From positions 406,267-470,266 of the forward strand of contig NZ_CAJYVQ010000012.1 in NCBI RefSeq assembly GCF_913778665.1: a DNA stretch of 64,000 nucleotides, written 5' to 3'. Under the pieces are notes generated by a model that saw only the letters and a program-made list of their open reading frames with translations, made no database searches and had not been told where the DNA came from. Source of the DNA: an uncultured Stenotrophomonas sp. Lineage in GTDB: Bacteria; Pseudomonadota; Gammaproteobacteria; Xanthomonadales; Xanthomonadaceae. Within the stretch, counting starts at the first letter, position 1. Each line of letters begins with the position of its first letter. Positions 34,907 to 44,896 of this stretch are shown here, piece by piece. Position numbers and translations under genes: made by a program.

Positions 34907-36619
34907 TTACCCAACCGGTTCCGCTGTTCCCCCCCAGCCGTGCTCACGCGCCAGCTGCTGTAGCAACGCTGACAGGTCGCGGGCAAACCCGCCCATGTCG
35001 AACAGCCCACTGCGCTCGCGCGCCTGCGCCAGTTCGGCGCGCAACGCCGCCAGCGCCGCTGGGTCATTGCCCAGTGCACTGGCGGTGGCGACGAACGTGG
35101 CATCGTCGGCGACGTTCATCCGGCCCAGGCCTAGGTGATGGTTGAGGCTGCCGGCCACGCGCGCAGCGAAGGTATCGCCGGGGCAGGTCAGCACCGGGCA
35201 GCCGGCCCACAGCGCGTCCGACGCGGTGGTGTGCGCGTTGTACGGATGGGTGTCGAGGAACAGGTCGGCCAGCTGATAGCGGGCCAGGTAATGCGGATGC
35301 GGCAGCTTGGCCATGAACACCAGGCGCGCCGGATCCAGGCCGGCGGCCTGTGCGGCCGCACGCAGCCGCGCATCGGCCTGGCCGGGGCCGGACAGCAGCC
35401 ACAACACGCTGCCGGGCACCGCCTGCAGCACCGCGAAGGCACGGCTCATGCTGCGCGGGTTGAGCTTGTAGCTGTTGTTGAAGCAGCAGAACACCACGCC
35501 CTGCGGGGGCAGTCCGCAGTCGGCACGGCTCGGTGCTGGCTCCAGCACGCGCGTGTTGTCCGACGGCTGGAAGGCACGCGGCAGGCGCAGCACGCGTTCG
35601 CTGTAGTGCGGCGCCAGTGCGGACGGCAGGGCGAAGGCATCGCCGACCACCGCATCCATCCACGGCGCACCCGAGGTGCCCGGATAGGCCAGCCAGTTCA
35701 GCTGCAGCGGGGCCGGGCGCATCGCCAGCACCTCCGGCGCACCGCCACCGCCCCAGCCACGCAGGTCGAACAACACGTCGATTCCCTGTGCGCGGATACG
35801 CGCGGCGCTGTCGGCGTGGCGCAGGCCGGCCACATCGTGCAGCGGGGCCGCCGCTTGCAGGCGCTGGCGGATGCGGCTGCCGTCATCGCGGTTCAGTGCG
35901 AACAGGTGCAGCTGCAGCGCCGGGTCGTGACGCAGCTGCTCGAACAGCGCCACGGTCAGCAGCCCGGTCGGATGTGCACCGAAGCCATTGGAGAGGAAGC
36001 CGATCCGCAGTGGGCCGCGCGCGCGCACCGTGGCCGGCGGCAATGGCCGCACCGAGGCGGCTACGGCCAGCGCGCGGGTGCGCGCGCAGCCCAATTGCTC
36101 GGCAGCACTGGTGTCCTCGCTGAGGAAGGCGAACGGCTCAACCACGCCCTGGCCGGACGCTGCGGCGCTTCGCACCTGGGCGGCCAGCGCGTCCAGATCC
36201 CGCCAGTCGCACAGGCGGCGCTGCCAGGCCAGGCGCTGGGCGGCGATGTAAGGCTCGGCTGGCATCAGCGTGTGCGCGCGCCGATAGGCCGCCGACGCAC
36301 CTTCGGCATCATCGGCATCTTCCAACGCGTGGCCCAGCCACAGTGCGATGCCGGGGTGTTGCGGTGCCAGTGCCGAGGCCTGGCCAAGCAGCGTTGCAGC
36401 ATCGGCATGCGCGCCGGCCATCCACGCCACGCGGCCCAGCCGTGCCAGGGCTTCGGGATGGTTCGGACGCAGTTGCAGCGCGCGTCGTGCGGCCTGTTCG
36501 CCGGCGGCGATGTCGCCGGCTTCCAGCTCCAGATCGGCCAGCATCACCCAGGCAACGAAATCACCGGGCTGGCGGGCGATCGCCTGCTGCAGGTGCTGCC
36601 GCTGCTGCCAGGCCGACAT
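34907..36619 (-). CDS. TPR-containing O-GlcNAc transferase-like glycosyltransferase (GT41)
   Basis: 570 residues: TPR repeats at about 1-125 (LADLELEAGDIAAGEQAARRALQLRPNHPEALARLG) and a split GT41 domain from about 200 (LRIGFLSNGFGAHPTGLLT, LNWLAYPGTSGAPWMDAVVGD, FCCFNNSYKLNPRSM, FLDTHPYNAHTTASDALWAG). These match the Xanthomonas campestris homologue used as a structural model of eukaryotic O-GlcNAc transferase. It probably glycosylates protein or another acceptor in the cytoplasm with a nucleotide sugar; the target is unknown. It ends in repeats and starts five bases after the prfA stop region, so it is likely in the hemA-prfA transcript. Confidence 0.92.
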   Translation of the reverse strand: MSAWQQRQHLQQAIARQPGDFVAWVMLADLELEAGDIAAGEQAARRALQLRPNHPEALARLGRVAWMAGAHADAATLLGQASALAPQHPGIALWLGHALEDADDAEGASAAYRRAHTLMPAEPYIAAQRLAWQRRLCDWRDLDALAAQVRSAAASGQGVVEPFAFLSEDTSAAEQLGCARTRALAVAASVRPLPPATVRARGPLRIGFLSNGFGAHPTGLLTVALFEQLRHDPALQLHLFALNRDDGSRIRQRLQAAAPLHDVAGLRHADSAARIRAQGIDVLFDLRGWGGGGAPEVLAMRPAPLQLNWLAYPGTSGAPWMDAVVGDAFALPSALAPHYSERVLRLPRAFQPSDNTRVLEPAPSRADCGLPPQGVVFCCFNNSYKLNPRSMSRAFAVLQAVPGSVLWLLSGPGQADARLRAAAQAAGLDPARLVFMAKLPHPHYLARYQLADLFLDTHPYNAHTTASDALWAGCPVLTCPGDTFAARVAGSLNHHLGLGRMNVADDATFVATASALGNDPAALAALRAELAQARERSGLFDMGGFARDLSALLQQLAREHGWGGTAEPVG

Positions 36620-36624
36620 CGTGC

Positions 36625-37707
36625 TCAGCCCGCCGACAACTGGGCCAGGGCATCGACCTGGTGCTCGTGGCTGAGCCGCTGCAACAGCGGGTCGAGGTCA
36701 CCGGCCAGGATGTTGGGCAGGTCGTACAGGGTCAGGCCCTCCACGCGGTGGTCGGTGATGCGGCCCTGCGGGAAGTTGTAGGTGCGGATGCGCTGGCTGC
36801 GGTCGCCGCTGCCGACCTGAAGCCGCCGGGATTCGGCCTGCGCCGCGTCCTGGCGTTGGCGCTCGGCATCCAGCAGCTGCGCCTTCAGGCGCTTCATCGC
36901 TTTGTCGCGGTTGGCGTGCTGGCTGCGTTCGGTCTGGCACTCCACCACCACGCCGGTCGGCACGTGGGTGATGCGGATCGCTGATTCGGTCTTGTTGACG
37001 TGCTGGCCACCGGCGCCGGAGGAGCGGAACGTATCCACCTTCAGGTCGGCCGGGTTGATGACGATGTCATCGACTTCGTCGGCTTCCGGGATGATCGCCA
37101 CGGTAGCGGCCGAGGTATGGATGCGGCCCTGCGATTCGGTAGCCGGCACGCGCTGCACGCGGTGCGTGCCCGACTCGAACTTCAGGCGCGAGAACGCGCC
37201 CCGGCCGACTACGCGCGCCACCACTTCCTTGTAACCGCCGTGCTCGCCCGGGTTGTCCGATTCGACCTCGACCTTCCAGCCCTGGCGCTCGGCATAGCGG
37301 GCGTACATGCGGAACAGGTCGCCGGCGAAGATCGCCGCCTCGTCGCCACCGGTGCCGGCGCGGACTTCCAGGAACAGGTTGCCTTCATCGCGCGGGTCGC
37401 GCGGTACCAGCAGCAGCGCCAGTTCCTGTTCCAGTTCCTGCAGGCGGGCCTGCGCGGCGGCGATTTCCTCGTCGGCCAGCTCGCGCAGGTCGGGGTCGGC
37501 GCGCATGCCTTCGGCCGCAGCCAGGTCGGCCTTGGCGCGGGCTTCATCGGCCAGGGCGAGGGCAATCGGCTCAAGTTGGGCGAATTCGCGCGAAAGGTCG
37601 CGGAAACGGGTGTTGTCGGCGACCACGTCGGGTTCGGCGAGCAGGCGTTCCAGTTCTTCGCGGCGCTCGGCCAGCGCTTCCAGCTTACGGCGCAGGGTCG
37701 GCGTCAT
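36625..37707 (-). CDS. prfA: Peptide chain release factor 1
   Basis: Recognises UAA and UAG at the ribosome and triggers peptide release. 360 residues, normal length. GGQ motif in [16 protein letters not shown]; codon-recognition PAT tripeptide in [19 protein letters not shown]. The start lies 23 bases inside the 3' end of hemA, a conserved hemA-prfA order. The gene for its methyltransferase (prmC) is 26 kb away in this window, not next to it. RF1 reads the TAG stops that SMAG repeats supply to several genes here. Confidence 0.97.
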   Translation of the reverse strand: MTPTLRRKLEALAERREELERLLAEPDVVADNTRFRDLSREFAQLEPIALALADEARAKADLAAAEGMRADPDLRELADEEIAAAQARLQELEQELALLLVPRDPRDEGNLFLEVRAGTGGDEAAIFAGDLFRMYARYAERQGWKVEVESDNPGEHGGYKEVVARVVGRGAFSRLKFESGTHRVQRVPATESQGRIHTSAATVAIIPEADEVDDIVINPADLKVDTFRSSGAGGQHVNKTESAIRITHVPTGVVVECQTERSQHANRDKAMKRLKAQLLDAERQRQDAAQAESRRLQVGSGDRSQRIRTYNFPQGRITDHRVEGLTLYDLPNILAGDLDPLLQRLSHEHQVDALAQLSAG

Positions 37708-38968
37708 CGGGTCTCACGGGTGGGTGGCGGTAACCCGGCGTGGCCGGGAACAGGCGCTCGGCGGCGCGGGTCAGGTCGGCATCGCCGCTCAGCGCGGCAG
37801 CGCGCAGGGCAGCGGTCGGAGGGTGCAGCAATCGGTTGGTCAGGCCGTGGGCCAGCAGTTCCAGCACTTCGTCGGCCGGCTTGCCGTTGGCCAGCTGCTG
37901 GCGCGCACGCTCCAGCAGTTCCGAACGGGTGGCCTCGCCGAACGCACGCAGCTGCCGCAGCGGCGCCTGGTGGGCGTTGGCCTGCAGCGACTCGACGAAG
38001 CGCGATACCTGCAGGTCGATGATCGCCTCGGCCTCGGCAGCGGCCTCGCGGCGGCCACGGCGGTTGTCTTCCACCGCACGTTCGAGGTCATCGACGGTGT
38101 AGAGGAAGGCATCGTTGAGGGTGGCGACCTCGGCTTCGATGTCGCGCGGCACGGCCAGGTCGAACAGCAGCATCGGCTTGTGCCGGCGCGCGCGCAGGGC
38201 CTTGGCCACCATCTCGCGATGGATTACCGGTTCGCGCGCGGCGGTGGCCGAGAACACCACGTCGGCCTCGCCGAGGTGGCGATCCAGTTCGGTCAGCGGC
38301 AGGGCCACGCCGCCGTGGCGGCTGGCCAGTTCCTGGGCATGGGCGAGGGTACGGTTGGCGATCAGCAGCCGCCGCACCTTGCCCTCGCTCAGGTGGCGCG
38401 CGGCCAGTTCGATGGTCTCGCCGGCGCCGACCAGCAGCACGGTGGAATCGTCCAGGCGCGCGAACGCGTTCTGCGCCAGGCGCACCGCGGCCGAGGCCAC
38501 CGACACCGGGTTGGCGCCGACCTGGGTATCGGTGCGGGCGCGCTTGGCCACCGAGAACGTCTGCTGGAACAGGCGGTCCAGGCGCTGGCCGAGCAGGCCG
38601 TGGTCGCGCGCGGTCGACCACGCATCCTTCACCTGGCCGAGGATCTGCGGCTCACCCAGCACCATCGAGTCCAGCCCGGTGGCCACCCGGAACAGGTGGC
38701 GCACGGCCTCGGCATCGGCGTGCTGGTACAGGTAGCCCTGCAGGTCGCCGGCCTGGCTGTGCAGCCACTGGTCCAGTGCCTGTGCCGAATCGGCCACGGC
38801 GTACAGTTCGGTGCGGTTGCAGGTGGACAGCAGCACCGCCTCGGCGATCTGCGGGGTATCGCGCAGCGAACCGAGCGCGCGCGGCAACGCCTCACCGGCG
38901 AAGGCCGCGCGCTCGCGCAGCTCCACCGGCGCGGTCTGGTGATTCAGTCCGAGCACCCACAGGGTCAT
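37685..38968 (-). CDS. hemA: Glutamyl-tRNA reductase
   Basis: First committed step of the C5 heme pathway, reducing Glu-tRNA to glutamate-1-semialdehyde with NADPH. 427 residues. N-terminal [18 protein letters not shown], catalytic cysteine in [17 protein letters not shown]-binding [17 protein letters not shown] and the C-terminal dimerisation helices. First gene of hemA-prfA-GT41. Divergent from the TPR-lolB-ispE unit with 54 bases between start codons, which must hold both promoters. Confidence 0.97.
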   Translation of the reverse strand: MTLWVLGLNHQTAPVELRERAAFAGEALPRALGSLRDTPQIAEAVLLSTCNRTELYAVADSAQALDQWLHSQAGDLQGYLYQHADAEAVRHLFRVATGLDSMVLGEPQILGQVKDAWSTARDHGLLGQRLDRLFQQTFSVAKRARTDTQVGANPVSVASAAVRLAQNAFARLDDSTVLLVGAGETIELAARHLSEGKVRRLLIANRTLAHAQELASRHGGVALPLTELDRHLGEADVVFSATAAREPVIHREMVAKALRARRHKPMLLFDLAVPRDIEAEVATLNDAFLYTVDDLERAVEDNRRGRREAAAEAEAIIDLQVSRFVESLQANAHQAPLRQLRAFGEATRSELLERARQQLANGKPADEVLELLAHGLTNRLLHPPTAALRAAALSGDADLTRAAERLFPATPGYRHPPVRPDDADPAP

Positions 38969-39022
38969 TGTTCAGTTGCTTGCGATAAGCTGCTGGCCAT
39001 TGGACGACATTTTAAGGCCCCG

Positions 39023-40717
39023 ATGCCGACGATGCCCGCATTGATTCGCATCCCCAGTGTTCTGCTGCTGACCCTGGCGTGCGCCCAGGCCCTGGCAGCG
39101 GTGCCGGCCAAGGCCGCCGTACGGGCCCCGGCCACCGAGGAAATGGCGCTGGAACCGGTGATGGCCGGTGAATTCGCCCTGCAGGCCGGCAAGCTGGCCG
39201 AGGCCGCCCGCTGGTACCTGCAGGCGGCCCAGCAGACCGACGGCGACGCCGGCCTGGCCGAACGTGCCACCCGCATTTCCATGCTGGCCAACGACGATGC
39301 CAGTGCCGCCAAGGGCCTGGCCCTGTGGCAGCAGCGCGCGCCAAGCTCGCTGACCATGCGCAGTGCCGCCGCTGCCCTGGCCATGCGCCAGGGCGATGTT
39401 AAGGCCGCGCGCGGCGACCTGCAGGCGTTGCTGGCCGACCCCGACGAGCGCGGCTGGAAGTTCGCCCTGGCCGCCCTGGTCGGCGGTGGCCGCGACCCGG
39501 CGGTGCCGGCGCAGGTGCTGGGCGAGCTGGTCGACGCCAACGCCATCCCGCCGAAGATCGAGGCCTGGCAGGAGTTTGGCCGGCTGGCCCTGCGCATGGA
39601 CAAGCCTGAGCTGGCCCGGCGCATGATCGATGAAGTGGTCAAGCGCTTCCCCGAGGAGCCGCGCGTGGCGCTGCTGCGTGCCAGCCAGCTGCAGCAGGCC
39701 GGTGAGACCGACAAGGCGTTGTCGCTGCTGCACGACGTCGAGCCGAAGACGCGTCAGGACCCGGAACTGCGCAATGCGGTGGCCATTGCCTATGACAGCC
39801 TCGGCCAGCCGTCCGCGGCCGAGCGGGTGCTGGCGTTCGGCCCGCAGGACGTCCAGACCTGGGGCATGCGCGCCTCGCTGCTGGCCAAGCAGGGCGACAA
39901 GGCCGCGCTCTCCAATCTCTACAACGAACTTTCACGACAGGCGGCCAAGCCGGACCCGGCGCAGCGCCTGCTGCTGGGCAAGATCGCCGAATACCTCAAG
40001 CGTTACCCCGAGGCCGTGCAGTGGTACCACAGCGTGCCCGGTGGCGATGAACTGAGCGAGGCGCGCCTGCGTGCGGCCAACGCGCAGGCCTTGGCCGGGC
40101 GCCTGCCGCAGGCATTGGATGAAGTGCACGCGATCCAGTCCGATGCGGTGGTCGACGACGACGTGCGTCGCGACGCCTACCTGCTGGAGGCCGAGCTGCG
40201 CCAGCGTGCCGACGACAGCGGCGGCGAACTGGACGCGTTGGCCAGGGGCCTGGCCGCCTACCCGGATGACAATGGCCTGCTGTACGCCCGCGCGCTCACC
40301 TGGGAGCGCCGCGACGACATTCCGCGCGCCGAGGCCGACCTGCGCAAGATCCTGGTGACCGACCCGGAAAACGTGCCGGCGCTGAACGCGCTGGGCTACA
40401 CCCTGGCCGACCGCACCGGCCGGCTGCAGGAGGCGCTGGAACTGATCGACCGCGCGCGCGTGGCCGAGCCGGACAACGCCGCCATCGTCGACAGCTATGG
40501 CTGGGTGCTGTATCGCCTGGGTCGCAAGGAAGAAGCGCTGGTGCAGCTGCGCCGTGCCTGGACCCTGGCCAAGGACCCGGAGATCGCCGCACATGTGGGC
40601 GAAGTACTGTGGGTGCTGGGCAAGCACGACGAGGCGCGCCACTTCTTCGAGGAAGCGGCCAAGCTCGATCCCGAAAACCGCGCGCTGCTGCGCGCTCGCG
40701 AGAAATTCAATCCATGA
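39023..40717 (+). CDS. Exported tetratricopeptide repeat protein, 564 aa
   Basis: Signal peptide at about 1-26 (LLLTLACAQALAAVPA), then TPR repeats across the mature protein (for example LALQAGKLAEAARWYLQAAQ and VPALNALGYTLADRTGRLQE near the C-terminus). Probably periplasmic or outer-membrane associated. Linked by ATGA overlap to lolB, suggesting a role in envelope or lipoprotein work, but that is inference. Start ATG 39023 has AAGG upstream; the much longer open frame from 37307 is an artefact over hemA and prfA. Confidence 0.88.
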   Translation: MPTMPALIRIPSVLLLTLACAQALAAVPAKAAVRAPATEEMALEPVMAGEFALQAGKLAEAARWYLQAAQQTDGDAGLAERATRISMLANDDASAAKGLALWQQRAPSSLTMRSAAAALAMRQGDVKAARGDLQALLADPDERGWKFALAALVGGGRDPAVPAQVLGELVDANAIPPKIEAWQEFGRLALRMDKPELARRMIDEVVKRFPEEPRVALLRASQLQQAGETDKALSLLHDVEPKTRQDPELRNAVAIAYDSLGQPSAAERVLAFGPQDVQTWGMRASLLAKQGDKAALSNLYNELSRQAAKPDPAQRLLLGKIAEYLKRYPEAVQWYHSVPGGDELSEARLRAANAQALAGRLPQALDEVHAIQSDAVVDDDVRRDAYLLEAELRQRADDSGGELDALARGLAAYPDDNGLLYARALTWERRDDIPRAEADLRKILVTDPENVPALNALGYTLADRTGRLQEALELIDRARVAEPDNAAIVDSYGWVLYRLGRKEEALVQLRRAWTLAKDPEIAAHVGEVLWVLGKHDEARHFFEEAAKLDPENRALLRAREKFNP

Positions 40718-41373
40718 GTGTTTCGATGATCCGGCCGCTGCTGCTGGCGGCCGTGACCCTGGCGGTCAGCGCCTGTACCACCGTGGGCACGCAGAAGGCC
40801 CCGCCACCGGCGGTGGTCGAGACCGTTTCCGCCGAAGCCGCGCAGGCCGAGGTCGCGCGCGTGGCCGCGCTGCAGGCACAGCCGGACTGGGCGTTCCAGG
40901 GCCGGGTCGCGGTCAGCAAGGGCAAGGACGGCGGCAGCGGCCGCATCGACTGGAAGCAGGAAGGCCGGCGCTATGTAGTCGAGCTGAGCGCGCCGGTGAC
41001 CCGGCAGAGCTGGAAGCTGACCGGCGATACCCATTCCGAATCCGGTCGCCTGGAGGGACTGGCCGGCGGGCCGCGTGCCGGCGAGGACGCCCAGCAACTG
41101 CTGCTGGAAGCGATCGGCTGGGACATTCCGATCAACCAGCTGCCGGCGTGGATCCGTGGCCTGGTGGCCGGTGATGCTGCTGGTCCGGAGAAGGTCGAGC
41201 GTGATGGTGAAGGCCGGCCGCGTCGCATGCAGCAGATGGGCTGGCAGGTGCAGTACCTGGACTGGTACCCGGCCGAGGCCGGGCGCCCGGCGCTGCCGCG
41301 CCGGATCGAGGCCAGCAATGGCGACGCCAAGGTGCGCCTGCTGGTCGACCAATGGGGGCAGGGCACCCCATGA
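40714..41373 (+). CDS. lolB: Outer-membrane lipoprotein insertase LolB
   Basis: Receives lipoproteins from LolA and inserts them into the outer membrane. 219 residues with lipobox VSAC (Cys21). [40 protein letters not shown] and the C-terminal [18 protein letters not shown] match the family. ATGA overlaps link it to the TPR gene upstream and ispE downstream. The lolB-ispE order is conserved in gammaproteobacteria, though hemA here is divergent. Confidence 0.94.
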   Translation: MSVSMIRPLLLAAVTLAVSACTTVGTQKAPPPAVVETVSAEAAQAEVARVAALQAQPDWAFQGRVAVSKGKDGGSGRIDWKQEGRRYVVELSAPVTRQSWKLTGDTHSESGRLEGLAGGPRAGEDAQQLLLEAIGWDIPINQLPAWIRGLVAGDAAGPEKVERDGEGRPRRMQQMGWQVQYLDWYPAEAGRPALPRRIEASNGDAKVRLLVDQWGQGTP

Positions 41374-42239
41374 GTGCCGGGTGCGATGACGCGGGCTGGT
41401 CCTGGTGGCCGGCCCCGGCCAAGCTGAATCTGTTCCTCCACATCACCGGCCGCCGTGCCGATGGCTACCATGAGCTGCAGACCGTGTTCCGCCTGCTGGA
41501 CTGGGGTGACCGCATCGGCCTGCGCCTGCGTGAAGACGGCCTGGTCCGTCGGCAGGGGGATGGTCTGGCGGGCGTGGCTGAGGCCGATGATCTGGCGGTG
41601 CGCGCAGCGAAGCTGCTGAAAGAAGTGGCCAATATCACGAAAGGCGTAGACATCGTCGTCGAAAAGAACGTTTCTGCAGGTGGTGGCTTTGGTGGCGGTT
41701 CCTCCGATGCAGCCACGGTACTGGTGGTGCTGAACCGCCTCTGGCGGGCCGGTCTGGACGAGGATGCGCTGGCCGCACTGGGCCTGCGCCTGGGCGCGGA
41801 CGTGCCGGTGTTCGTGCGCGGCCGCAATGCCTGGGCCGAAGGCGTGGGCGAGCGCCTGCAGCCGATCACTCTGGCCCCGGCCTGGTACGTGGTGGTCGAA
41901 CCGGGCGTTCATGTTCCTACGCCGGCGCTGTTTGCAGACCCGGATTTGACGCGCGACAGCCCAGTGGCGAAAATAGAGGACTTCGCTTCCGGGACGCTGG
42001 TCGGGAACGCGTTCGAACCGGTGCTGCGCCGCCGTGAGCCTGCTGTTGATGCAGCGCTTGCAGCGTTGAGCGACATCGGCGCGGCGCGGCTGACCGGTTC
42101 GGGAAGTGGTTGTTTCGTCGAGTTCGCATCGCAGTCTGCCGCAGAGCAGGGACGGTCGAAGTTGCCGAAGGAGTTGCGGGCAAGGGTGGCAGCGGGCGTT
42201 GCGCGTTCGCCACTGCTGGATGCACTCGAGCAACACTGA
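41370..42239 (+). CDS. ispE: 4-diphosphocytidyl-2-C-methyl-D-erythritol kinase
   Basis: GHMP kinase of the MEP isoprenoid pathway, phosphorylating CDP-ME. 289 residues. N-terminal [23 protein letters not shown], the ATP-binding glycine loop [18 protein letters not shown] (Ser where most have Pro), and [10 protein letters not shown] near the C-terminus. Start at 41370 is fixed by the ATGA overlap with lolB. The tRNAGln gene begins 11 bases after the stop. Confidence 0.95.
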   Translation: MSAGCDDAGWSWWPAPAKLNLFLHITGRRADGYHELQTVFRLLDWGDRIGLRLREDGLVRRQGDGLAGVAEADDLAVRAAKLLKEVANITKGVDIVVEKNVSAGGGFGGGSSDAATVLVVLNRLWRAGLDEDALAALGLRLGADVPVFVRGRNAWAEGVGERLQPITLAPAWYVVVEPGVHVPTPALFADPDLTRDSPVAKIEDFASGTLVGNAFEPVLRRREPAVDAALAALSDIGAARLTGSGSGCFVEFASQSAAEQGRSKLPKELRARVAAGVARSPLLDALEQH

Positions 42240-42250
42240 TTTATCAATGC

Positions 42251-42327
42251 AGGGGCGTCGCCAAGAGGCCCAAGGCACCAGGTTTTGATCCTGGCATTCG
42301 TAGGTTCGAATCCTACCGCCCCTGCCA
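42251..42327 (+). tRNA. tRNA-Gln (TTG)
   Basis: 77 bases with encoded CCA. Acceptor AGGGGCG/CGCCCCT, anticodon stem CCAGG/CCTGG, anticodon TTG at 42285-42287, T arm TAGGTTCGAATCCTA. Lies in the conserved ispE-tRNAGln-prs position. Confidence 0.96.
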
Positions 42328-42464
42328 ATAGCGGCTGTGTCCGCGCCTTCCAGCGCATCACCTGCGCGGGACGTGGAAACAACCGCAGTGTTGTCAGCCG
42401 CAAGGGTCCACCGGGGTCCTTGCCGACTTCGGATCCCCGCCACTCGTCCCCGCCCGAGACAATC

Positions 42465-43427
42465 ATGATGCAAGAGTCCCCGAACCTGCTGGTCTTTTCC
42501 GGCAACGCCAACAAACGTCTGGCGCAGAACATCTGCAAGGAACTGGGGGTTCGCCCGGGCAAGGCGCTGGTCTCGCACTTCTCCGATGGCGAAGTGCAGG
42601 TTGAGATCGAAGAGAACGTCCGCAAGCAGGACGTGTTCGTGATCCAGCCGACCTGTGCGCCGAGCGCGGAAAACCTGATGGAACTGCTGGTGCTGATCGA
42701 CGCGCTCAAGCGCGCATCGGTGGCCAGCGTGACCGCCGTGGTGCCGTACTTCGGCTACTCGCGGCAGGATCGCCGCATGCGTTCCTCGCGCGTGCCGATC
42801 ACCGCCAAGCTGGCGGCGAAGATGTTCAGCACCGCTGGCGCTGATCGCGTGCTGACCGTCGACCTGCACGCCGACCAGATCCAGGGCTTCTTCGATATTC
42901 CGGTCGACAATGTGTATGCGTCCCCGCTGCTGCTGGCCGACATCTGGCGCGCCTACGGCACCGAGAACCTGATCGTGGTGTCCCCGGACGTGGGCGGCGT
43001 GGTCCGCGCCCGCGCGGTGGCCAAGCGCCTGGATGACGCCGACCTGGCGATCATCGACAAGCGCCGCCCGCGCGCCAATGTCTCCACCGTGATGAACATC
43101 ATCGGTGATGTCGAAGGCAAGACCTGCGTGATGGTCGATGACATCGTCGATACCGCCGGCACCCTGTGCGCCGCTGCCGCTGCCCTCAAGGCGCGCGGTG
43201 CGCTCAAGGTTGCCGCCTACTGCACCCACGCGGTGCTGTCGGGCCCGGCGGTGGACAACATCACCAATTCCCAGCTCGACGAGCTGGTGGTGACCGACAC
43301 CATCCCGCTGAAGGACGCCGCGCGGGTGTGCAGCAAGATCCGCCAGCTGAGCGTGGCGGAAATGCTGGCCGAAACGATGCGCCGCATCGCCTTCGGTGAG
43401 TCGGTCAGCTCGCTGTACGTCGATTGA
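42465..43427 (+). CDS. prs: Ribose-phosphate pyrophosphokinase
   Basis: Makes PRPP from ribose-5-phosphate and ATP for nucleotide, His and Trp synthesis; cytoplasmic hexamer. 320 residues. N-terminal [35 protein letters not shown]-site YFGYSRQDR, and PRPP-binding loop [13 protein letters not shown]. Two adjacent ATG codons (42465, 42468). Read downstream of the tRNAGln gene and before rplY. Confidence 0.97.
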   Translation: MMQESPNLLVFSGNANKRLAQNICKELGVRPGKALVSHFSDGEVQVEIEENVRKQDVFVIQPTCAPSAENLMELLVLIDALKRASVASVTAVVPYFGYSRQDRRMRSSRVPITAKLAAKMFSTAGADRVLTVDLHADQIQGFFDIPVDNVYASPLLLADIWRAYGTENLIVVSPDVGGVVRARAVAKRLDDADLAIIDKRRPRANVSTVMNIIGDVEGKTCVMVDDIVDTAGTLCAAAAALKARGALKVAAYCTHAVLSGPAVDNITNSQLDELVVTDTIPLKDAARVCSKIRQLSVAEMLAETMRRIAFGESVSSLYVD

Positions 43428-43466
43428 GTTTTTCGCTCCCGCCGGCAACGGTGGGGGCATACCCCG

Positions 43467-43490
43467 GATGCTTCTGGTCGCGGAAGCATC
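43467..43490 (+). terminator. Hairpin between prs and rplY
   Basis: GATGCTTC (43467-43474) and GAAGCATC (43483-43490) around an eight-base loop. No real T tract, so a weak terminator or attenuator. Confidence 0.45.
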
Positions 43491-43537
43491 TTCAACCGCC
43501 ACGCCGCAAGGCGCGGCAACAACCTGAGTAGTCGAAA

Positions 43538-44152
43538 ATGTCGAAGACCCATGAAATCAAGGTCACCAAGCGTGAACTGCAGCGTAAGGGTGCGAGCCGC
43601 CGCCTGCGTCACGCTGGTGTGATCCCGGCCATCGTGTACGGCGGCAACGCCGAGCCGGTCGCCATCAGCCTGGACCACAACGAAATCTGGCTGGCCCAGC
43701 AGAACGAGTGGTTCTATGCCTCGATCCTGGACCTGAACCTGGACGGTCAGGTGCAGAAGGTCCTGCTGCGTGACATGCAGCGCCACCCGTACAAGCAGCT
43801 GATCATGCACCTGGACTTCCAGCGCGTGAACGAGAACGAAGCCCTGACCGCTTCGGTCCCGCTGCACTTCGTCAACGAAGACACCTCGCCGGCCGGCAAG
43901 GCCGCCGACGTCGTGGTCACCCACGAACTGAAGGAAGTGACCATCACCTGCCTGCCGAAGGACCTGCCGGAGTCGATCGAAGTCGACCTGGGCGAGCTGA
44001 AGGCTGGCGACGTGGTGTACCTGTCCAACATCAAGCTGCCGAAGGGCGTGGAAATCCCGGCGCTGGCGCTGGGCAAGGACCACGACGACGCCATCGTCAC
44101 CGCCAAGGCCGGCAAGGCCGACGCGGCCGACGAAGAAGCGGCTGCCGAGTAA
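43538..44152 (+). CDS. rplY: 50S ribosomal protein L25/Ctc
   Basis: 5S rRNA-binding ribosomal protein of the longer Ctc type, 204 residues: L25 domain at 1-95 (ELQRKGASRRLRHAGVIPAIVYGG) and a TL5-like C-terminal beta domain (about 96-190), ending in an acidic, alanine-rich tail. The prs-rplY-pth-ychF order is conserved across gammaproteobacteria. Confidence 0.96.
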   Translation: MSKTHEIKVTKRELQRKGASRRLRHAGVIPAIVYGGNAEPVAISLDHNEIWLAQQNEWFYASILDLNLDGQVQKVLLRDMQRHPYKQLIMHLDFQRVNENEALTASVPLHFVNEDTSPAGKAADVVVTHELKEVTITCLPKDLPESIEVDLGELKAGDVVYLSNIKLPKGVEIPALALGKDHDDAIVTAKAGKADAADEEAAAE

Positions 44153-44159
44153 TACCGCT

Positions 44160-44187
44160 ACGGTGCCTGCCTCCGGGCAGGCACCGT
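44160..44187 (+). promoter_or_regulatory. Strong hairpin between rplY and pth
   Basis: Twelve-base perfect stem with arms 44160-44171 and 44176-44187 (ACGGTGCCTGCC and complement), loop TCCG, ending 13 bases before the pth start and next to its GGAAGGA. It could limit read-through or pth translation; the tail is too T-poor for a firm terminator call. Confidence 0.55.
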
Positions 44188-44200
44188 ATTGGAAGGAACC

Positions 44201-44779
44201 ATGGCAGGACTGCGACTGATCGTCGGTCTGGGCAACCCCGGATCGGAACACGCCCGGACCCGGCACAATGCCGGGTTTCATTTCGTTGAGGCCCTGGCGG
44301 AAAAAGCCGGTGCGCGATGGAATGTGGACAGCAAGCTGTTCGGCGAGACCGCCAAGGTCGAGATTGCCGGGCAGACGGTGTGGCTGCTCAAGCCCGCCAC
44401 CTTCATGAACCTCAGCGGCAAGTCGGTCACGGCGGCGCAGCGGTTCTGGAAGATCGAGCCGGAAGAGACCCTGCTGGCCCATGACGAACTGGACCTGGCG
44501 CCCGGCGTGGCGCGGCTGAAGTTCGACGGCGGCCACGGTGGCCAGAACGGCCTGCGCGATACCATCCGCCTGCTTGGCCACGGCAAGTTCCATCGCCTGC
44601 GCGTGGGCATCGGCCATCCCGGCCACAAGGACCGCGTGGTGGGTTGGGTGCTGGGGCGTCCGTCCAAGGAGGACGACGTGTTGATCGCGCGCGCCATCGA
44701 CGATGCGATCGACGTGATGCCGCTGGCGGTACAGGGCGATTTCAGCGAAGCGATGAAGCGGCTGCACACCCCCCGATAA
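44201..44779 (+). CDS. pth: Peptidyl-tRNA hydrolase
   Basis: Releases peptides from prematurely dropped peptidyl-tRNA. 192 residues. LIVGLGNPGSEHARTRHNAGFHFVE holds the catalytic His (RHNAG), with FMNLSGKSV, and HDELDLAPGVARLKFDGGHGGQNGLRD. GGAAGGA precedes ATG 44201, so the in-frame ATG at 44189 is rejected. Confidence 0.97.
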   Translation: MAGLRLIVGLGNPGSEHARTRHNAGFHFVEALAEKAGARWNVDSKLFGETAKVEIAGQTVWLLKPATFMNLSGKSVTAAQRFWKIEPEETLLAHDELDLAPGVARLKFDGGHGGQNGLRDTIRLLGHGKFHRLRVGIGHPGHKDRVVGWVLGRPSKEDDVLIARAIDDAIDVMPLAVQGDFSEAMKRLHTPR

Positions 44780-44789
44780 TCCGCTTTTG

Positions 44790-44815
44790 GTAGGTGCCAA
44801 CCTTGGTTGGCACGC
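44790..44815 (+). repeat. SMAG element (GTAGGTGCCAACC type)
   Basis: GTAGGTGCCAACCTTGGTTG with stem GTGCCAACC/GGTTGGCAC, ten bases past the pth stop and 81 before ychF. Confidence 0.8.
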
Positions 44816-44896
44816 AATGATCGACACCGAGATGGATTGGCCAAGCAGCGCGCGCGCTGTTTCACCAATCACTTTCACCCCAGAGAGCTGTCACCC

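Noticed and set aside
37307..39022. Upstream extension of the TPR protein to 1136 aa
   Set aside because: The extension lies antisense to hemA and prfA; the true start at 39023 has a signal peptide and a ribosome binding site.
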